Source: Chryseobacterium sp. (GTDB lineage: Bacteria > Bacteroidota > Bacteroidia > Flavobacteriales > Weeksellaceae). From it: a stretch of DNA of 11,255 nt. Under the pieces are notes generated by a model. That model ran no database searches, had not been told where the DNA came from, and saw only the letters and a program-made list of their open reading frames with translations. Of this stretch, positions 1-6,148 are shown in pieces. The stretch covers positions 1-11,255 of the forward strand of contig JAGNPP010000061.1 of the NCBI GenBank assembly GCA_017989575.1, written 5' to 3'. Every line of letters starts with the position of its first letter. The stretch's first letter is position 1. The position numbers were made by a program, and so were the translations under genes.

Positions 1-299
1 TCAACTGTCATATGCCAACCCAAATTGTTGATTGGGGCAGAGCAGTAGTTCATTCTATCGGTAAGCGTTGTGATTTGAGCAAAGTTTCTTCTCTCAGAGA
101 TTTTTTCAAATGCTCTGTGAATATAACCTACAGTTTGCTCAGCGTGAAGAATCCTTTCTCCATCCATTGTAAGAACGTTCTGGAAAATCCCGTGAGTCGC
201 AGGGTGCGTAGGTCCAAGATTCAGGGTGTATAGTTGCCCGTCGATTTGTTCCTTGCTGTCGTATTGGTTAAGTATATTAGATAATGAGTTATCTTTCAT
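1..299 (-). CDS. nuoD: NADH-quinone oxidoreductase subunit D (NuoD), N-terminal part
   Basis: This is the 49-kDa subunit of the peripheral arm of respiratory complex I, which helps form the quinone pocket next to the N2 iron-sulfur cluster. Only the first 99 codons are present, because the gene runs off the left edge of the window. The ATG is at 297-299 and the translation begins MKDNSLSNIL. The family signature GPTHPATHG lies at residues 29-37, followed by VGYIHRAFEK and the MNY motif at 83-85. By alignment from memory with Thermus Nqo4, His36 and Tyr85 match the His38/Tyr87 pair that contacts the quinone headgroup. It is the fourth gene of the nuoABCD order and is separate from nuoC, unlike the fused nuoCD of E. 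coli. The gap to nuoC is 84 bp and is filled with a short tandem repeat. The identification is near certain. Confidence 0.96.
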   Translation of the reverse strand, partial: MKDNSLSNILNQYDSKEQIDGQLYTLNLGPTHPATHGIFQNVLTMDGERILHAEQTVGYIHRAFEKISERRNFAQITTLTDRMNYCSAPINNLGWHMTV

Positions 300-310
300 A
301 TTCTTTTATA

Positions 311-376
311 ATTGATAATTGATAGGTGATAATCGATAATCGATAATCATTTATCTATCATCATTTTATCATTTAT
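311..376. repeat. Degenerate heptamer repeat between nuoC and nuoD
   Basis: Five consecutive 7-bp units of the form ATYGATA occupy 311-345: ATTGATA twice, GGTGATA, then ATCGATA twice. The right part (346-376) carries the opposite-strand version, ATCATTTATC and relatives, so the whole block can fold into an imperfect AT-rich hairpin. It lies inside the nuo operon, a few bases before the nuoD start on the minus strand. The repeat is directly visible. A role in RNA stability or translation is only an inference. Confidence 0.7.
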
Positions 377-383
377 ATTAATT

Positions 384-878
384 TTATCTTCCGAACATAC
401 TATCGTTCTTGTCTGTTCTTGTTCCATCTTCCAGACGATATTCTTTCAACATTGGATGGTAACCCAAATCTTCCATATTAAGAATAGGTCTTAAATCCGG
501 ATGACCTTTGAACTTAATTCCATAGAAATCAAAAGTTTCTCTTTCCATCCAGTTTGCACCGGCATATAATTCTGTCAAAGAATCAACTTCTACATTATCT
601 CTCGTCATAAAAACTTTCAGACGAATTCTGAAATTGGTCATCATATTATGCAAGTGATAAATGACGCCGATTTCTTTCTCAGGTGTTTCAGGATAATGAA
701 TCCCGCAAACGTCTGTCAAAAAATTAATTTCTAAACTTGAATCTTTCAAATAATGAATGACCTTCTTAATGTCGTCCTTTTTAATTTCAACCGTCAGCAT
801 TCCGTAAGGTTCTGAACTTGAAATCACAGACTCAGGAAATTCTCTCGTGATGGCTTCTAATACAAATTCGTTCGTCAT
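384..878 (-). CDS. nuoC: NADH-quinone oxidoreductase subunit C (NuoC, 30-kDa subunit)
   Basis: This peripheral-arm subunit of complex I has 164 residues and no cofactor. It packs against NuoD and NuoB beneath the quinone site. The C-terminal half carries the 30-kDa subunit signature, starting at residue 112 with ERETFDFYGI, followed by GHPDLRPIL (125-133) and YHPMLKEYRL (140-149). The N-terminal half is the usual variable alpha/beta domain. The length suits a free-standing NuoC rather than a NuoCD fusion. The ATG at 876-878 lies 6 bp after the nuoB stop codon, so the two are surely co-transcribed and perhaps translationally coupled. No Shine-Dalgarno sequence is visible, which is normal for Bacteroidota. 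Confidence 0.96.
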   Translation of the reverse strand: MTNEFVLEAITREFPESVISSSEPYGMLTVEIKKDDIKKVIHYLKDSSLEINFLTDVCGIHYPETPEKEIGVIYHLHNMMTNFRIRLKVFMTRDNVEVDSLTELYAGANWMERETFDFYGIKFKGHPDLRPILNMEDLGYHPMLKEYRLEDGTRTDKNDSMFGR

Positions 879-884
879 TATTCT

Positions 885-1445
885 TTAGTTGTCGATGTTG
901 TATGAATCTAACAAATGCTGATATTCTGGCATATCTCTTCTTCTGATGCTTTCGCTTTCTGCCAAAGCCTGCACCTGCATTACACCTTCAATGATTTGTT
1001 CTGGTCTTGGCGGACATCCTGGAACATAAACATCAACAGGAATGATTTTGTCAATCCCCTGAAGAACCGAATAAGTATCAAAAATACCACCGCTGGAAGC
1101 GCAAGCACCAACGGCAACGACCCATTTTGGCTCAGCCATTTGGGTGTAAACTTCTTTCAAAACAGGTCCTAATTTTTTAGAAATAGTTCCACAAACCATC
1201 AACATATCTGCCTGTCTTGGAGAGAAAGAGTTTCTTTCCATTCCAAATCTTGATGCATCGTAAGTTGGATTCAATGTCGCCATAAATTCGATTCCACAGC
1301 AAGAAGTAGCGAAAGGTAGAGGCCAAAGTGAAAACTTTCTTGCCATCCCAATCACACTGCTCAAGTTGGTTGCGAAAAATCCTTCTCCTTCAAATCCTGG
1401 AGGAGCGGGCGCATCTGTTTTTATTACTGGTTTATTATCTGACAT
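885..1445 (-). CDS. nuoB: NADH-quinone oxidoreductase subunit B (NuoB, N2 cluster)
   Basis: This is the PSST-type subunit of complex I. It binds the terminal 4Fe-4S cluster N2, which hands electrons to quinone. All four expected cluster ligands are visible: the tandem Cys49-Cys50 in ATSCCGIEF, Cys115 in VGACASSGG and Cys144 in VPGCPPRPE. The spacing between the ligands (65 and 29 residues) equals that of Thermus Nqo6. The product has 186 residues, normal for the family, and starts at the ATG at 1443-1445. The N-terminal 25 residues are proline- and glycine-rich and probably flexible. The gene is second in the operon, 68 bp after nuoA and 6 bp before nuoC. Confidence 0.97.
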   Translation of the reverse strand: MSDNKPVIKTDAPAPPGFEGEGFFATNLSSVIGMARKFSLWPLPFATSCCGIEFMATLNPTYDASRFGMERNSFSPRQADMLMVCGTISKKLGPVLKEVYTQMAEPKWVVAVGACASSGGIFDTYSVLQGIDKIIPVDVYVPGCPPRPEQIIEGVMQVQALAESESIRRRDMPEYQHLLDSYNIDN

Positions 1446-1513
1446 TTTTTCTAGATTTTAAATTTTAGACTTTAATTGATTCAATTTTAAATCCAAAACG
1501 TAATTAAATTAAT

Positions 1514-1885
1514 TTATTTGTCCCAATCCAAAGCGCCTCTTTTCCAAACGTAGAAAAAAGCGACAAAGAAAATAGCAACAAACGTAAGTACGGCAACGAA
1601 GCCTTCCATTCCAAATTCTCTAAAGTTAACCGCATAAGGATAGAAGAATACAATCTCGATATCGAACAATACGAACAAAACTGCAGTCAGGAAATATTTT
1701 ATGGAGAATGGTGTTCTAGCGTTACCTTCACTAGGAATACCACATTCCCAAGCTTGGTTTTTTACAGAATTCCCTTTCTTCTGTTTTGGTCCCAAATAAT
1801 GAGCTCCCAACAAAGAAATAGCTACGAATCCAAGACCGACTGCGGCCTGAATTAGTATTGGAATATAATTTTCGGGTAAATTCAT
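1514..1885 (-). CDS. nuoA: NADH-quinone oxidoreductase subunit A (NuoA)
   Basis: This is the small membrane subunit of complex I, equivalent to mitochondrial ND3. It has 123 residues and three predicted transmembrane helices at about 8-30, 63-83 and 93-114. The long loop between helices 1 and 2 carries the conserved WECGIP motif with Cys48, the counterpart of the switch cysteine of mammalian ND3. Helix 2 contains the conserved acidic pair in FDIEIVFFYPYA (Asp75 and Glu77). It is the first gene of the operon. The ATG is at 1883-1885 and a Bacteroidota-type -7 box lies 19 nt upstream. Identification is secure from the loop motif, helix pattern and position. Confidence 0.96.
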   Translation of the reverse strand: MNLPENYIPILIQAAVGLGFVAISLLGAHYLGPKQKKGNSVKNQAWECGIPSEGNARTPFSIKYFLTAVLFVLFDIEIVFFYPYAVNFREFGMEGFVAVLTFVAIFFVAFFYVWKRGALDWDK

Positions 1886-1904
1886 AAGGTCAAATTTAAC
1901 TATG

Positions 1905-1912
1905 CAAAAGTA
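1905..1912 (-). promoter_or_regulatory. Predicted -7 element of the nuo operon promoter
   Basis: Read on the minus strand the bases are TACTTTTG, a full match to the Bacteroidota -7 consensus TAnnTTTG. They lie 19 nt before the nuoA ATG. No TTG is found at the expected -33 distance. A 16-bp AT palindrome occupies that position instead. Confidence 0.65.
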
Positions 1913-1922
1913 CTAAATAAAG

Positions 1923-1938
1923 ATTTAATATATTAAAT
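1923..1938. promoter_or_regulatory. 16-bp palindrome at the -33 position of the nuo promoter
   Basis: ATTTAATATATTAAAT is a perfect palindrome that begins 10 bp upstream of the -7 box. It could be an operator or simply an AT-rich coincidence. Nothing in the window identifies a binding protein. Confidence 0.35.
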
Positions 1939-1956
1939 TATCGGCCTCACGAAGAG

Positions 1957-1977
1957 CAGACAAAAGTCTGTTTTCTT
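1957..1977 (-). terminator. Short hairpin after the 61-residue gene, possible weak terminator
   Basis: CAGAC-AAAA-GTCTG is a perfect 5-bp stem with a 4-nt loop between the end of the 2004-2189 gene and the nuo promoter. Its T-rich side (TTTTCTT) follows in the plus direction. On the minus strand, where the gene lies, only CTCTT follows, so termination there would be weak. It may instead be a regulatory hairpin. Confidence 0.3.
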
Positions 1978-2003
1978 AAATTTAGAATTGTTATAAATAA
2001 GAA

Positions 2004-2189
2004 TTATTTGTCCTTTTTACCGATTCTTTTGAGAACAAGATAGGCAATATAAGCGATGTAAAGAAACAATACACTGGCAAACAAGATGTTGATGATTGCG
2101 TCCAATCTCTCGTCTTTCACAGGTTTATAAAAGTTGTAAGCGACAAACAGAATGATGAGTCCACCGTAAAAGTATAATTGCTTTTTCAC
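2004..2189 (-). CDS. Small two-helix membrane protein of unknown function
   Basis: This is a 61-residue protein with no family that I recognise. Two hydrophobic segments at about 7-20 and 32-52 are joined by a charged loop (KPVKDERLD), and the tail is strongly basic (KRIGKKDK). A hairpin with both ends in the cytoplasm is the simplest topology. The start is GTG at 2187-2189. The frame upstream is closed by a TAA eight codons earlier with no ATG between, so GTG is the only reasonable start. It lies between the GNAT-like gene and nuoA on the same strand, with its own flanking gaps of 93 and 118 bp. A link to complex I is possible only by position. The hydrophobic pattern argues for a real gene. 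Confidence 0.65.
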   Translation of the reverse strand: MKKQLYFYGGLIILFVAYNFYKPVKDERLDAIINILFASVLFLYIAYIAYLVLKRIGKKDK

Positions 2190-2241
2190 TTTGGTTTTGA
2201 TTTTAAAGATTTAAAAAATAGAATTCACTATTTGTATTTTG

Positions 2242-2285
2242 TTAAACGATTGTTTAATTAATCATTTATCAACGATCATTTATCA
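2242..2285. repeat. Inverted repeat and duplicated 11-mer after the GNAT-like gene
   Basis: Two features sit together. TTAAAC-GATT-GTTTAA (2242-2257) is a 6-bp inverted repeat. ATCATTTATCA occurs twice as a direct repeat (2261-2271 and 2275-2285), and the second copy contains the stop codon of the 2283-3413 gene. The core ATCATTTATC also occurs in the nuoC-nuoD gap at 346-355. The inverted repeat may act as a weak AT-rich terminator. Confidence 0.5.
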
Positions 2286-3413
2286 CTTATCTACTGAGAG
2301 AGAATAAGTTCTTCTGCTTTTATGATGCACTGGATGATACTCTTGCCAAAGAACCTGAACATTCTTATTTTCCTCCAATTCAGGATTGGTTTCCAGATAT
2401 TTGATTCCTTTGTTTTTAAGGTTCATTTGAATGGACTTGAAGATGATGGAAGTTACGCCACGTCTTTGGTATTCTGGATGAATTCCTATCAAGTAAAAAT
2501 TGGCTCTGTCATTTTTCTTTCCAGCTTGTAAAAAATGCCACCATCCAAATGGGAAAAGTTTTCCGTTCGCCTTCTGCAAGGCTTTTGAATAAGAGGGCAT
2601 TGTGATGGCGAATGCAACAAGATGATCATTCTCGTCCGCCACGCAAGTGATGTAATCTTTGTCTATAAAACTAAAATATTTTTCCTTATAAGTTTTGATT
2701 TGCTCGTCGGAAATTGGCGTGTAAGTGGAAAGCGATTTGTAAGTTTCGTCCAACAGTTTGAACATCGGTTCCACGTAGGGAAGAATTTCTTTTTTCTTTT
2801 TAAATTTTAAAGTTCTTAGCTTATATTTTTGTGCGATTAACGAACTGAATTTCTCTACTTTTTCCGGCAATATTTCAGGGAATTGCAGTTCAAATTCTAC
2901 CCATTCTTTTTCCTTAATTAAACCTAGGTTTTCAAGATGCTTTGGATAATAATCATTGTTGTAAAGCCCAATCATAGTTGCTAATTTATCAAATCCGAAA
3001 GTTAGCATTCCTGCTTTATCGAGATTGGTAAATCCCATTGGGCCTTCGATTTTTTCGATGTTGTTTTCTTTGGCAAAATTTATAGCAGTATCTATCAAAG
3101 TTTTTGAAACTTCAGCATCATCAATGAAATCCAGCCAGCCAAATCTCACTTTTTTGATTCCTAATTCCTGAGCTTCTTTATTGTTAATCATCACCGCAAT
3201 CCTGCCAACGATTTTGTCATTTTTATAAGCTAAAAACTGTTTGGCGACAGAGTATTTCAACGCTGGATTTTCATTAGCATTCCAGATGTTTTTTTCTTCA
3301 TTAATGAGAGAAGGAACGTAGTTTGGGTTGCCTTTGTACAGATCCATCGGAAATTTTATAAAATCCATCAAATCTTTTTCGCTTGCAACTTGTTTTATAT
3401 TGATATTTCCCAT
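2283..3413 (-). CDS. GNAT-fold protein of the YghO/BcerS-like type
   Basis: This 376-residue, probably cytosolic protein resembles the long two-part GNAT proteins found widely in Bacteroidota. The N-terminal section has FPMDLYKGNPNYVP (21-34) near its start and KNDKIVGRIAVMIN (64-77), a beta-strand pair typical of GNAT folds. EGPMGFTNLDKAG (123-135) follows. The C-terminal section carries FYLIGIHPEYQRRGV (306-320), which matches the acetyl-CoA-binding motif A pattern (Q/R-x-x-G-x-G/A) though its last position is Thr-Ser. The substrate is unknown, and acetyltransferase activity is inferred only from the fold. The ATG is at 3411-3413. A full -33/-7 promoter lies upstream and diverges from the zinc protease gene. 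The stop codon TGA lies within a short direct repeat. Confidence 0.8.
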   Translation of the reverse strand: MGNINIKQVASEKDLMDFIKFPMDLYKGNPNYVPSLINEEKNIWNANENPALKYSVAKQFLAYKNDKIVGRIAVMINNKEAQELGIKKVRFGWLDFIDDAEVSKTLIDTAINFAKENNIEKIEGPMGFTNLDKAGMLTFGFDKLATMIGLYNNDYYPKHLENLGLIKEKEWVEFELQFPEILPEKVEKFSSLIAQKYKLRTLKFKKKKEILPYVEPMFKLLDETYKSLSTYTPISDEQIKTYKEKYFSFIDKDYITCVADENDHLVAFAITMPSYSKALQKANGKLFPFGWWHFLQAGKKNDRANFYLIGIHPEYQRRGVTSIIFKSIQMNLKNKGIKYLETNPELEENKNVQVLWQEYHPVHHKSRRTYSLSVDK

Positions 3414-3434
3414 ATTCTTGTTTTATAGATAAGA

Positions 3435-3465
3435 CAAAGATAGTTTTTAAGGCAAAAAAAGCAAA
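3435..3465 (-). promoter_or_regulatory. Bacteroidota-type promoter of the GNAT-like gene
   Basis: On the minus strand, TTTG (3462-3465) is followed by 19 nt and then TATCTTTG (3435-3442), an exact TAnnTTTG. The -7 element ends 21 nt before the ATG. The two-part match with correct spacing makes this one of the two best promoters in the window. Confidence 0.75.
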
Positions 3466-3480
3466 TCTTTGGCATCATTT

Positions 3481-3498
3481 TTACATCACAAGATGTAA
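3481..3498. promoter_or_regulatory. 18-bp palindrome in a divergent promoter region, possible operator
   Basis: TTACATC-ACAA-GATGTAA has perfect 7-bp arms and a 4-bp centre. It lies 16 bp upstream of the -33 element of the minus-strand GNAT-like gene and 37 bp before the start of the plus-strand protease gene. That is where a dimeric repressor or activator could control both. As RNA it could also form a hairpin, but neither flanking gene ends here. Confidence 0.45.
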
Positions 3499-3535
3499 TT
3501 TATTCAATTTAAATTTTAATATATTTTCAAATAAA

Positions 3536-4222
3536 ATGACAAGTTATTATTTAATTATAGGGATTTCTATGTTGATCAGCTGGATAGTCTCTGCTAGACT
3601 GAAATCCAAGTTCGAACATTATTCCAAAGTTCACCTCAGAAATGGACTTTCAGGAAAAGAAATCGCCGAAAAAATGTTGAGAGATAACGGTATTACAGAT
3701 GTTCAGGTTGTTTCCGTTCCGGGACAACTGACAGATCATTACAATCCGGAAAATAAAACGGTCAATTTGTCAGAGGCTGTTTATATGCAAAGAAATGCGG
3801 CGGCAGCGGCGGTTGCAGCTCACGAATGTGGACACGCAGTTCAACACGCAGTTGGCTATTCTATGTTGCAATTGAGATCCAAAATGGTTCCGATTGTCAA
3901 TATCAGTTCCAATCTTCTACAATTTGTTTTGATGGGCGGAATCGTGATAATGGCGATGAGCGGAAGCAAGATTGTTTTAGCAATTGGTGTTGTGCTTTTT
4001 GCGATTACGACTTTATTTGCATTTATCACATTGCCAGTAGAGTATGACGCTAGCAATCGTGCTTTGAAGTGGCTGGAAACAACAGGTACAGTTTCGCGCG
4101 AAGAGTATGCAGGCGCAGAAGATTCTCTCAAATGGGCGGCTAGGACTTACGTCGTTGCAGCATTAGGATCATTAGCCCAATTGATGTATTTTGCATCGAT
4201 GCTGATGGGAAGGAGAGATTAA
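3536..4222 (+). CDS. YugP-family membrane zinc metalloprotease (Zn_peptidase_2)
   Basis: This 228-residue integral membrane protein has the zinc-protease signature HECGH at 96-100 (ligands His96 and His100, catalytic Glu97). The conserved EYDAS motif at 169-173 probably gives the third ligand, Glu169. Predicted membrane segments lie at about 3-20, 125-142, 145-166 and 203-222. LTDHYNPENKTVNLSE (65-80) before the active site is characteristic of the family, as is the overall length. Known relatives include Bacillus YugP, whose substrate is unknown to me. The ATG is at 3536-3538. It is preceded by a divergent control region with an imperfect -7 box (TATATTTT). The gene converges on yigZ with 3 bp between stop codons, and its terminator lies inside yigZ. 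Confidence 0.92.
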   Translation: MTSYYLIIGISMLISWIVSARLKSKFEHYSKVHLRNGLSGKEIAEKMLRDNGITDVQVVSVPGQLTDHYNPENKTVNLSEAVYMQRNAAAAAVAAHECGHAVQHAVGYSMLQLRSKMVPIVNISSNLLQFVLMGGIVIMAMSGSKIVLAIGVVLFAITTLFAFITLPVEYDASNRALKWLETTGTVSREEYAGAEDSLKWAARTYVVAALGSLAQLMYFASMLMGRRD

Positions 4223-4225
4223 AAT

Positions 4226-4822
4226 TTATAAAAAATTAAATTCCAAAAGCATCTCGGACAGTTCGTCTGAGATGTTTTCTTTTTTAGAAGTCTTGATGTT
4301 TGCTTTGATGATGCAGATTTCCTGCGCATCGAAGTCCAGAATTTTTGCATCATATTTATTAAGCAAAGTGAAAATCAGATTTTGTTGCGAGAATTTGAAT
4401 TTCAATTCGATTTGCGATTCCAGTTCCTTGGTGATGATTTTGGCTTGTTCCAAGGTATATTTCGCAGATTCTTTGTAAGCTTTTACCAATCCGCCAACGC
4501 CCAATTTGGTTCCACCATAATATCTAATGACAACTACTAAAACATTCGTAATCTGATGAGCCAAAAGCTGATTGTAAATCGGTAAACCAGCACTTCCCGA
4601 TGGTTCTCCATCGTCATTCGCACGATAATTTTCTCCATTAATTCCCAGTCGATAAGCGTAACAATGATGCGTTGCTTTTGGATGGATGGATTTTAATTGA
4701 TTTAAAGAATCCTTGATATCCGACTCAGAATTGACGGGAAAAGCAAAGCCGATGAACTTGCTTCCTTTTTCCTTCATCAAAATGTCTTCAATCGGCTTTT
4801 CTATGGTTTGGAATTCAAACAT
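4226..4822 (-). CDS. yigZ: YigZ/IMPACT family protein (UPF0029)
   Basis: This 198-residue cytosolic protein belongs to the conserved YigZ/IMPACT family. Its N-terminal domain has the family signatures KGSKFIGFAFPV (19-30), DDGEPSGSAGLPI (70-82) and YYGGTKLGVGGLVKAY (101-116). The shorter C-terminal domain (about 135-198) matches the ferredoxin-like DUF1949 part in position and size, with weaker sequence similarity. Eukaryotic IMPACT affects GCN2 signalling, but the bacterial role is not settled. The ATG at 4820-4822 gives the expected N-terminus just before the first conserved block. A -7 element ends only 4 nt upstream, suggesting a leaderless transcript. The last 17 codons overlap the terminator of the convergent protease gene. 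Confidence 0.93.
   Translation of the reverse strand: MFEFQTIEKPIEDILMKEKGSKFIGFAFPVNSESDIKDSLNQLKSIHPKATHHCYAYRLGINGENYRANDDGEPSGSAGLPIYNQLLAHQITNVLVVVIRYYGGTKLGVGGLVKAYKESAKYTLEQAKIITKELESQIELKFKFSQQNLIFTLLNKYDAKILDFDAQEICIIKANIKTSKKENISDELSEMLLEFNFL
4245..4286 (+). terminator. Intrinsic terminator of the protease gene, inside the yigZ 3' end
   Basis: CATCTCGGAC (4250-4259), loop AGTTC, and GTCTGAGATG (4265-4274) form a 10-bp stem with one mismatch. Flanking A and T bases extend it, and TTTTCTTTTTT follows (4275-4285). It starts 23 nt after the protease stop codon, fully within yigZ coding sequence on the other strand. On the minus strand the hairpin is followed by CTTTT, so it may also act weakly for yigZ. 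Confidence 0.8.
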
Positions 4823-4826
4823 TCGT

Positions 4827-4860
4827 CAAAAATAGAAAAATTCTCAGAAGAAATTTCAAA
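4827..4860 (-). promoter_or_regulatory. Predicted promoter of yigZ, implying a leaderless mRNA
   Basis: On the minus strand, TTTG (4857-4860) is followed by 22 nt and TATTTTTG (4827-4834), an exact TAnnTTTG. Only 4 nt separate the element from the ATG, against 19-22 nt for the other promoters here. Transcription would therefore begin at or beside the start codon. Confidence 0.5.
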
Positions 4861-4948
4861 TTCATAATATTCAATTAATGTAGAAAAAATTGAGAATAAG
4901 TTAGGGTTTACTAATGTTATGATAGAATTGTCTAAGCACTAATCAGAA

Positions 4949-4960
4949 TTTCTTAAGAAA
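4949..4960. promoter_or_regulatory. 12-bp palindrome upstream of the ketoacyl synthase promoter
   Basis: TTTCTTAAGAAA is a perfect palindrome that ends 18 bp before the -33 element of the plus-strand gene. It may be an activator or repressor site, but it is short and AT-rich, so chance is possible. The rest of the 206-bp divergent gap (4823-5028) holds only the two promoters. Confidence 0.3.
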
Positions 4961-4978
4961 ATCTTAAAAAAATAAAAT

Positions 4979-5006
4979 TTGGTGAATTAATTTTTGTGTA
5001 ATTTTG
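4979..5006 (+). promoter_or_regulatory. Bacteroidota-type promoter of the ketoacyl-synthase-like gene
   Basis: TTG (4979-4981), a 17-nt spacer and TAATTTTG (4999-5006) match the -33/-7 consensus. The -7 element ends 22 nt before the ATG at 5029, leaving a short leader without a Shine-Dalgarno site. Confidence 0.75.
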
Positions 5007-5028
5007 CATTTCTAATTTTTTAACATCA

Positions 5029-6108
5029 ATGCCTAATACAGTAATCATTGGCTCCGGAAGTTGCATTCCGGAAAACGTAATAGAAGGTTCTCATTTCAAG
5101 GACTCCATTTTCTATGATGATAATAATCAATTGATTGAGAAACCAACTGAGGAAATCATCGAGAAGTTTGTGGATATTACTGAGATCAAAAGAAGGCGGT
5201 ATTTGAATCCTGAAGACTTCAATTCGGATCTTGGTCACAGGGCTTCTTTGGAGGCGATTGCGGATGCTGGTATTGATAAAGAAGAGATAGATTACATCAT
5301 CTACGCTACCAATTTTGGCGAAGTGGATACAGATGGAGTTCCGAATTTTATGCCATCACTTTCAGCAAAATTGAATGGAAAACTGGGCATTAAAAGAAGA
5401 GATTGTGTCAATTATGATATGATTTTCGGATGTCCGGGTTGGGTAGAAGGGTTGATTCTTGCAGATACATTGATAAAAGCCGGAAAAGCAAAAACCGTTT
5501 TGGTAGTTGGTGGAGAAACGCTCAGCAGAGTGACGGATGCTTTTGACAGAAACAAAATGATTTTTGCAGATGGCGCCGGAGCGGTTGTGGTGCAAGCTAC
5601 AGAGGATACTTCCGTAGGTGTGATTGCGGATAAAACACTTTGTGATAACGGCGAGGAAATCTGTTTTCTAGAAAATGCACCTTCGCTAAATCTCGAAGCG
5701 GATCAAAGTAAATTGTACATCCGAATGAGAGGTCGTAAAATCTACGAATATGCCTTGAAAAATGTGCCAGATGCTATAAAAGCTACCATTGAAAAAGCAA
5801 ATCTTGATATTTCTGACATCAGTAAAATATTGATTCATCAAGCCAATGCAAAGATGGACTACGCAATGATTGGAAGACTTTTCAAGCTTTATGGGCAGAA
5901 AGAATATGACCATTCTATTTCTCCGATGACAATTCAGGAATTAGGAAATTCTTCGGTTGCAACGGTTCCAACTTTGTTTGATTTGATTAAAAAAGGAAAA
6001 TTAGAAGGCCAGCAATTTACGCCTGGTTCTCACATTATTTTTACTTCCGTAGGTGCGGGGATGAACATCAATTGTGTGGTTTACAAGTTTCCGGAAGGCA
6101 AAATTTAA
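5029..6108 (+). CDS. 3-oxoacyl-ACP synthase III family protein (FabH-like)
   Basis: This 359-residue thiolase-fold condensing enzyme has the complete KAS III catalytic triad: Cys135 in FGCPGWVEG, His270 in LIHQANAKM and Asn307 in LGNSSVATVP. The FADGAGAVVV segment (179-188) and the glycine-rich C-terminal SVGAGMNINCVVY (340-352) are also typical. Enzymes of this kind condense an acyl-CoA with malonyl-ACP or join acyl chains. It is longer than E. coli FabH (about 317 residues) because of an extra segment near residues 20-60 and other insertions. No fatty-acid genes such as plsX or rpmF lie next to it, so it is probably a paralogue rather than the housekeeping FabH. Related enzymes make specialised lipids, polyenes or beta-ketones. 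The substrate cannot be read from sequence. It is transcribed alone, between its own promoter and a strong terminator. Confidence 0.88.
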   Translation: MPNTVIIGSGSCIPENVIEGSHFKDSIFYDDNNQLIEKPTEEIIEKFVDITEIKRRRYLNPEDFNSDLGHRASLEAIADAGIDKEEIDYIIYATNFGEVDTDGVPNFMPSLSAKLNGKLGIKRRDCVNYDMIFGCPGWVEGLILADTLIKAGKAKTVLVVGGETLSRVTDAFDRNKMIFADGAGAVVVQATEDTSVGVIADKTLCDNGEEICFLENAPSLNLEADQSKLYIRMRGRKIYEYALKNVPDAIKATIEKANLDISDISKILIHQANAKMDYAMIGRLFKLYGQKEYDHSISPMTIQELGNSSVATVPTLFDLIKKGKLEGQQFTPGSHIIFTSVGAGMNINCVVYKFPEGKI

Positions 6109-6148
6109 ATTACATTAGAGTAAAATTCAATTTTAAACGTTTATACTT

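Noticed and set aside
12..233. Open frame of 73 codons on the plus strand at the left edge
   Set aside because: It is antisense to nuoD, whose conserved motifs are unmistakable.
311..376. Possible CRISPR array in the heptamer repeat
   Set aside because: Units are 7 bp, contiguous and without spacers.
3856..4131. Open frame of 91 codons opposite the zinc protease gene
   Set aside because: It is antisense to a well-supported gene and shows no recognisable features.
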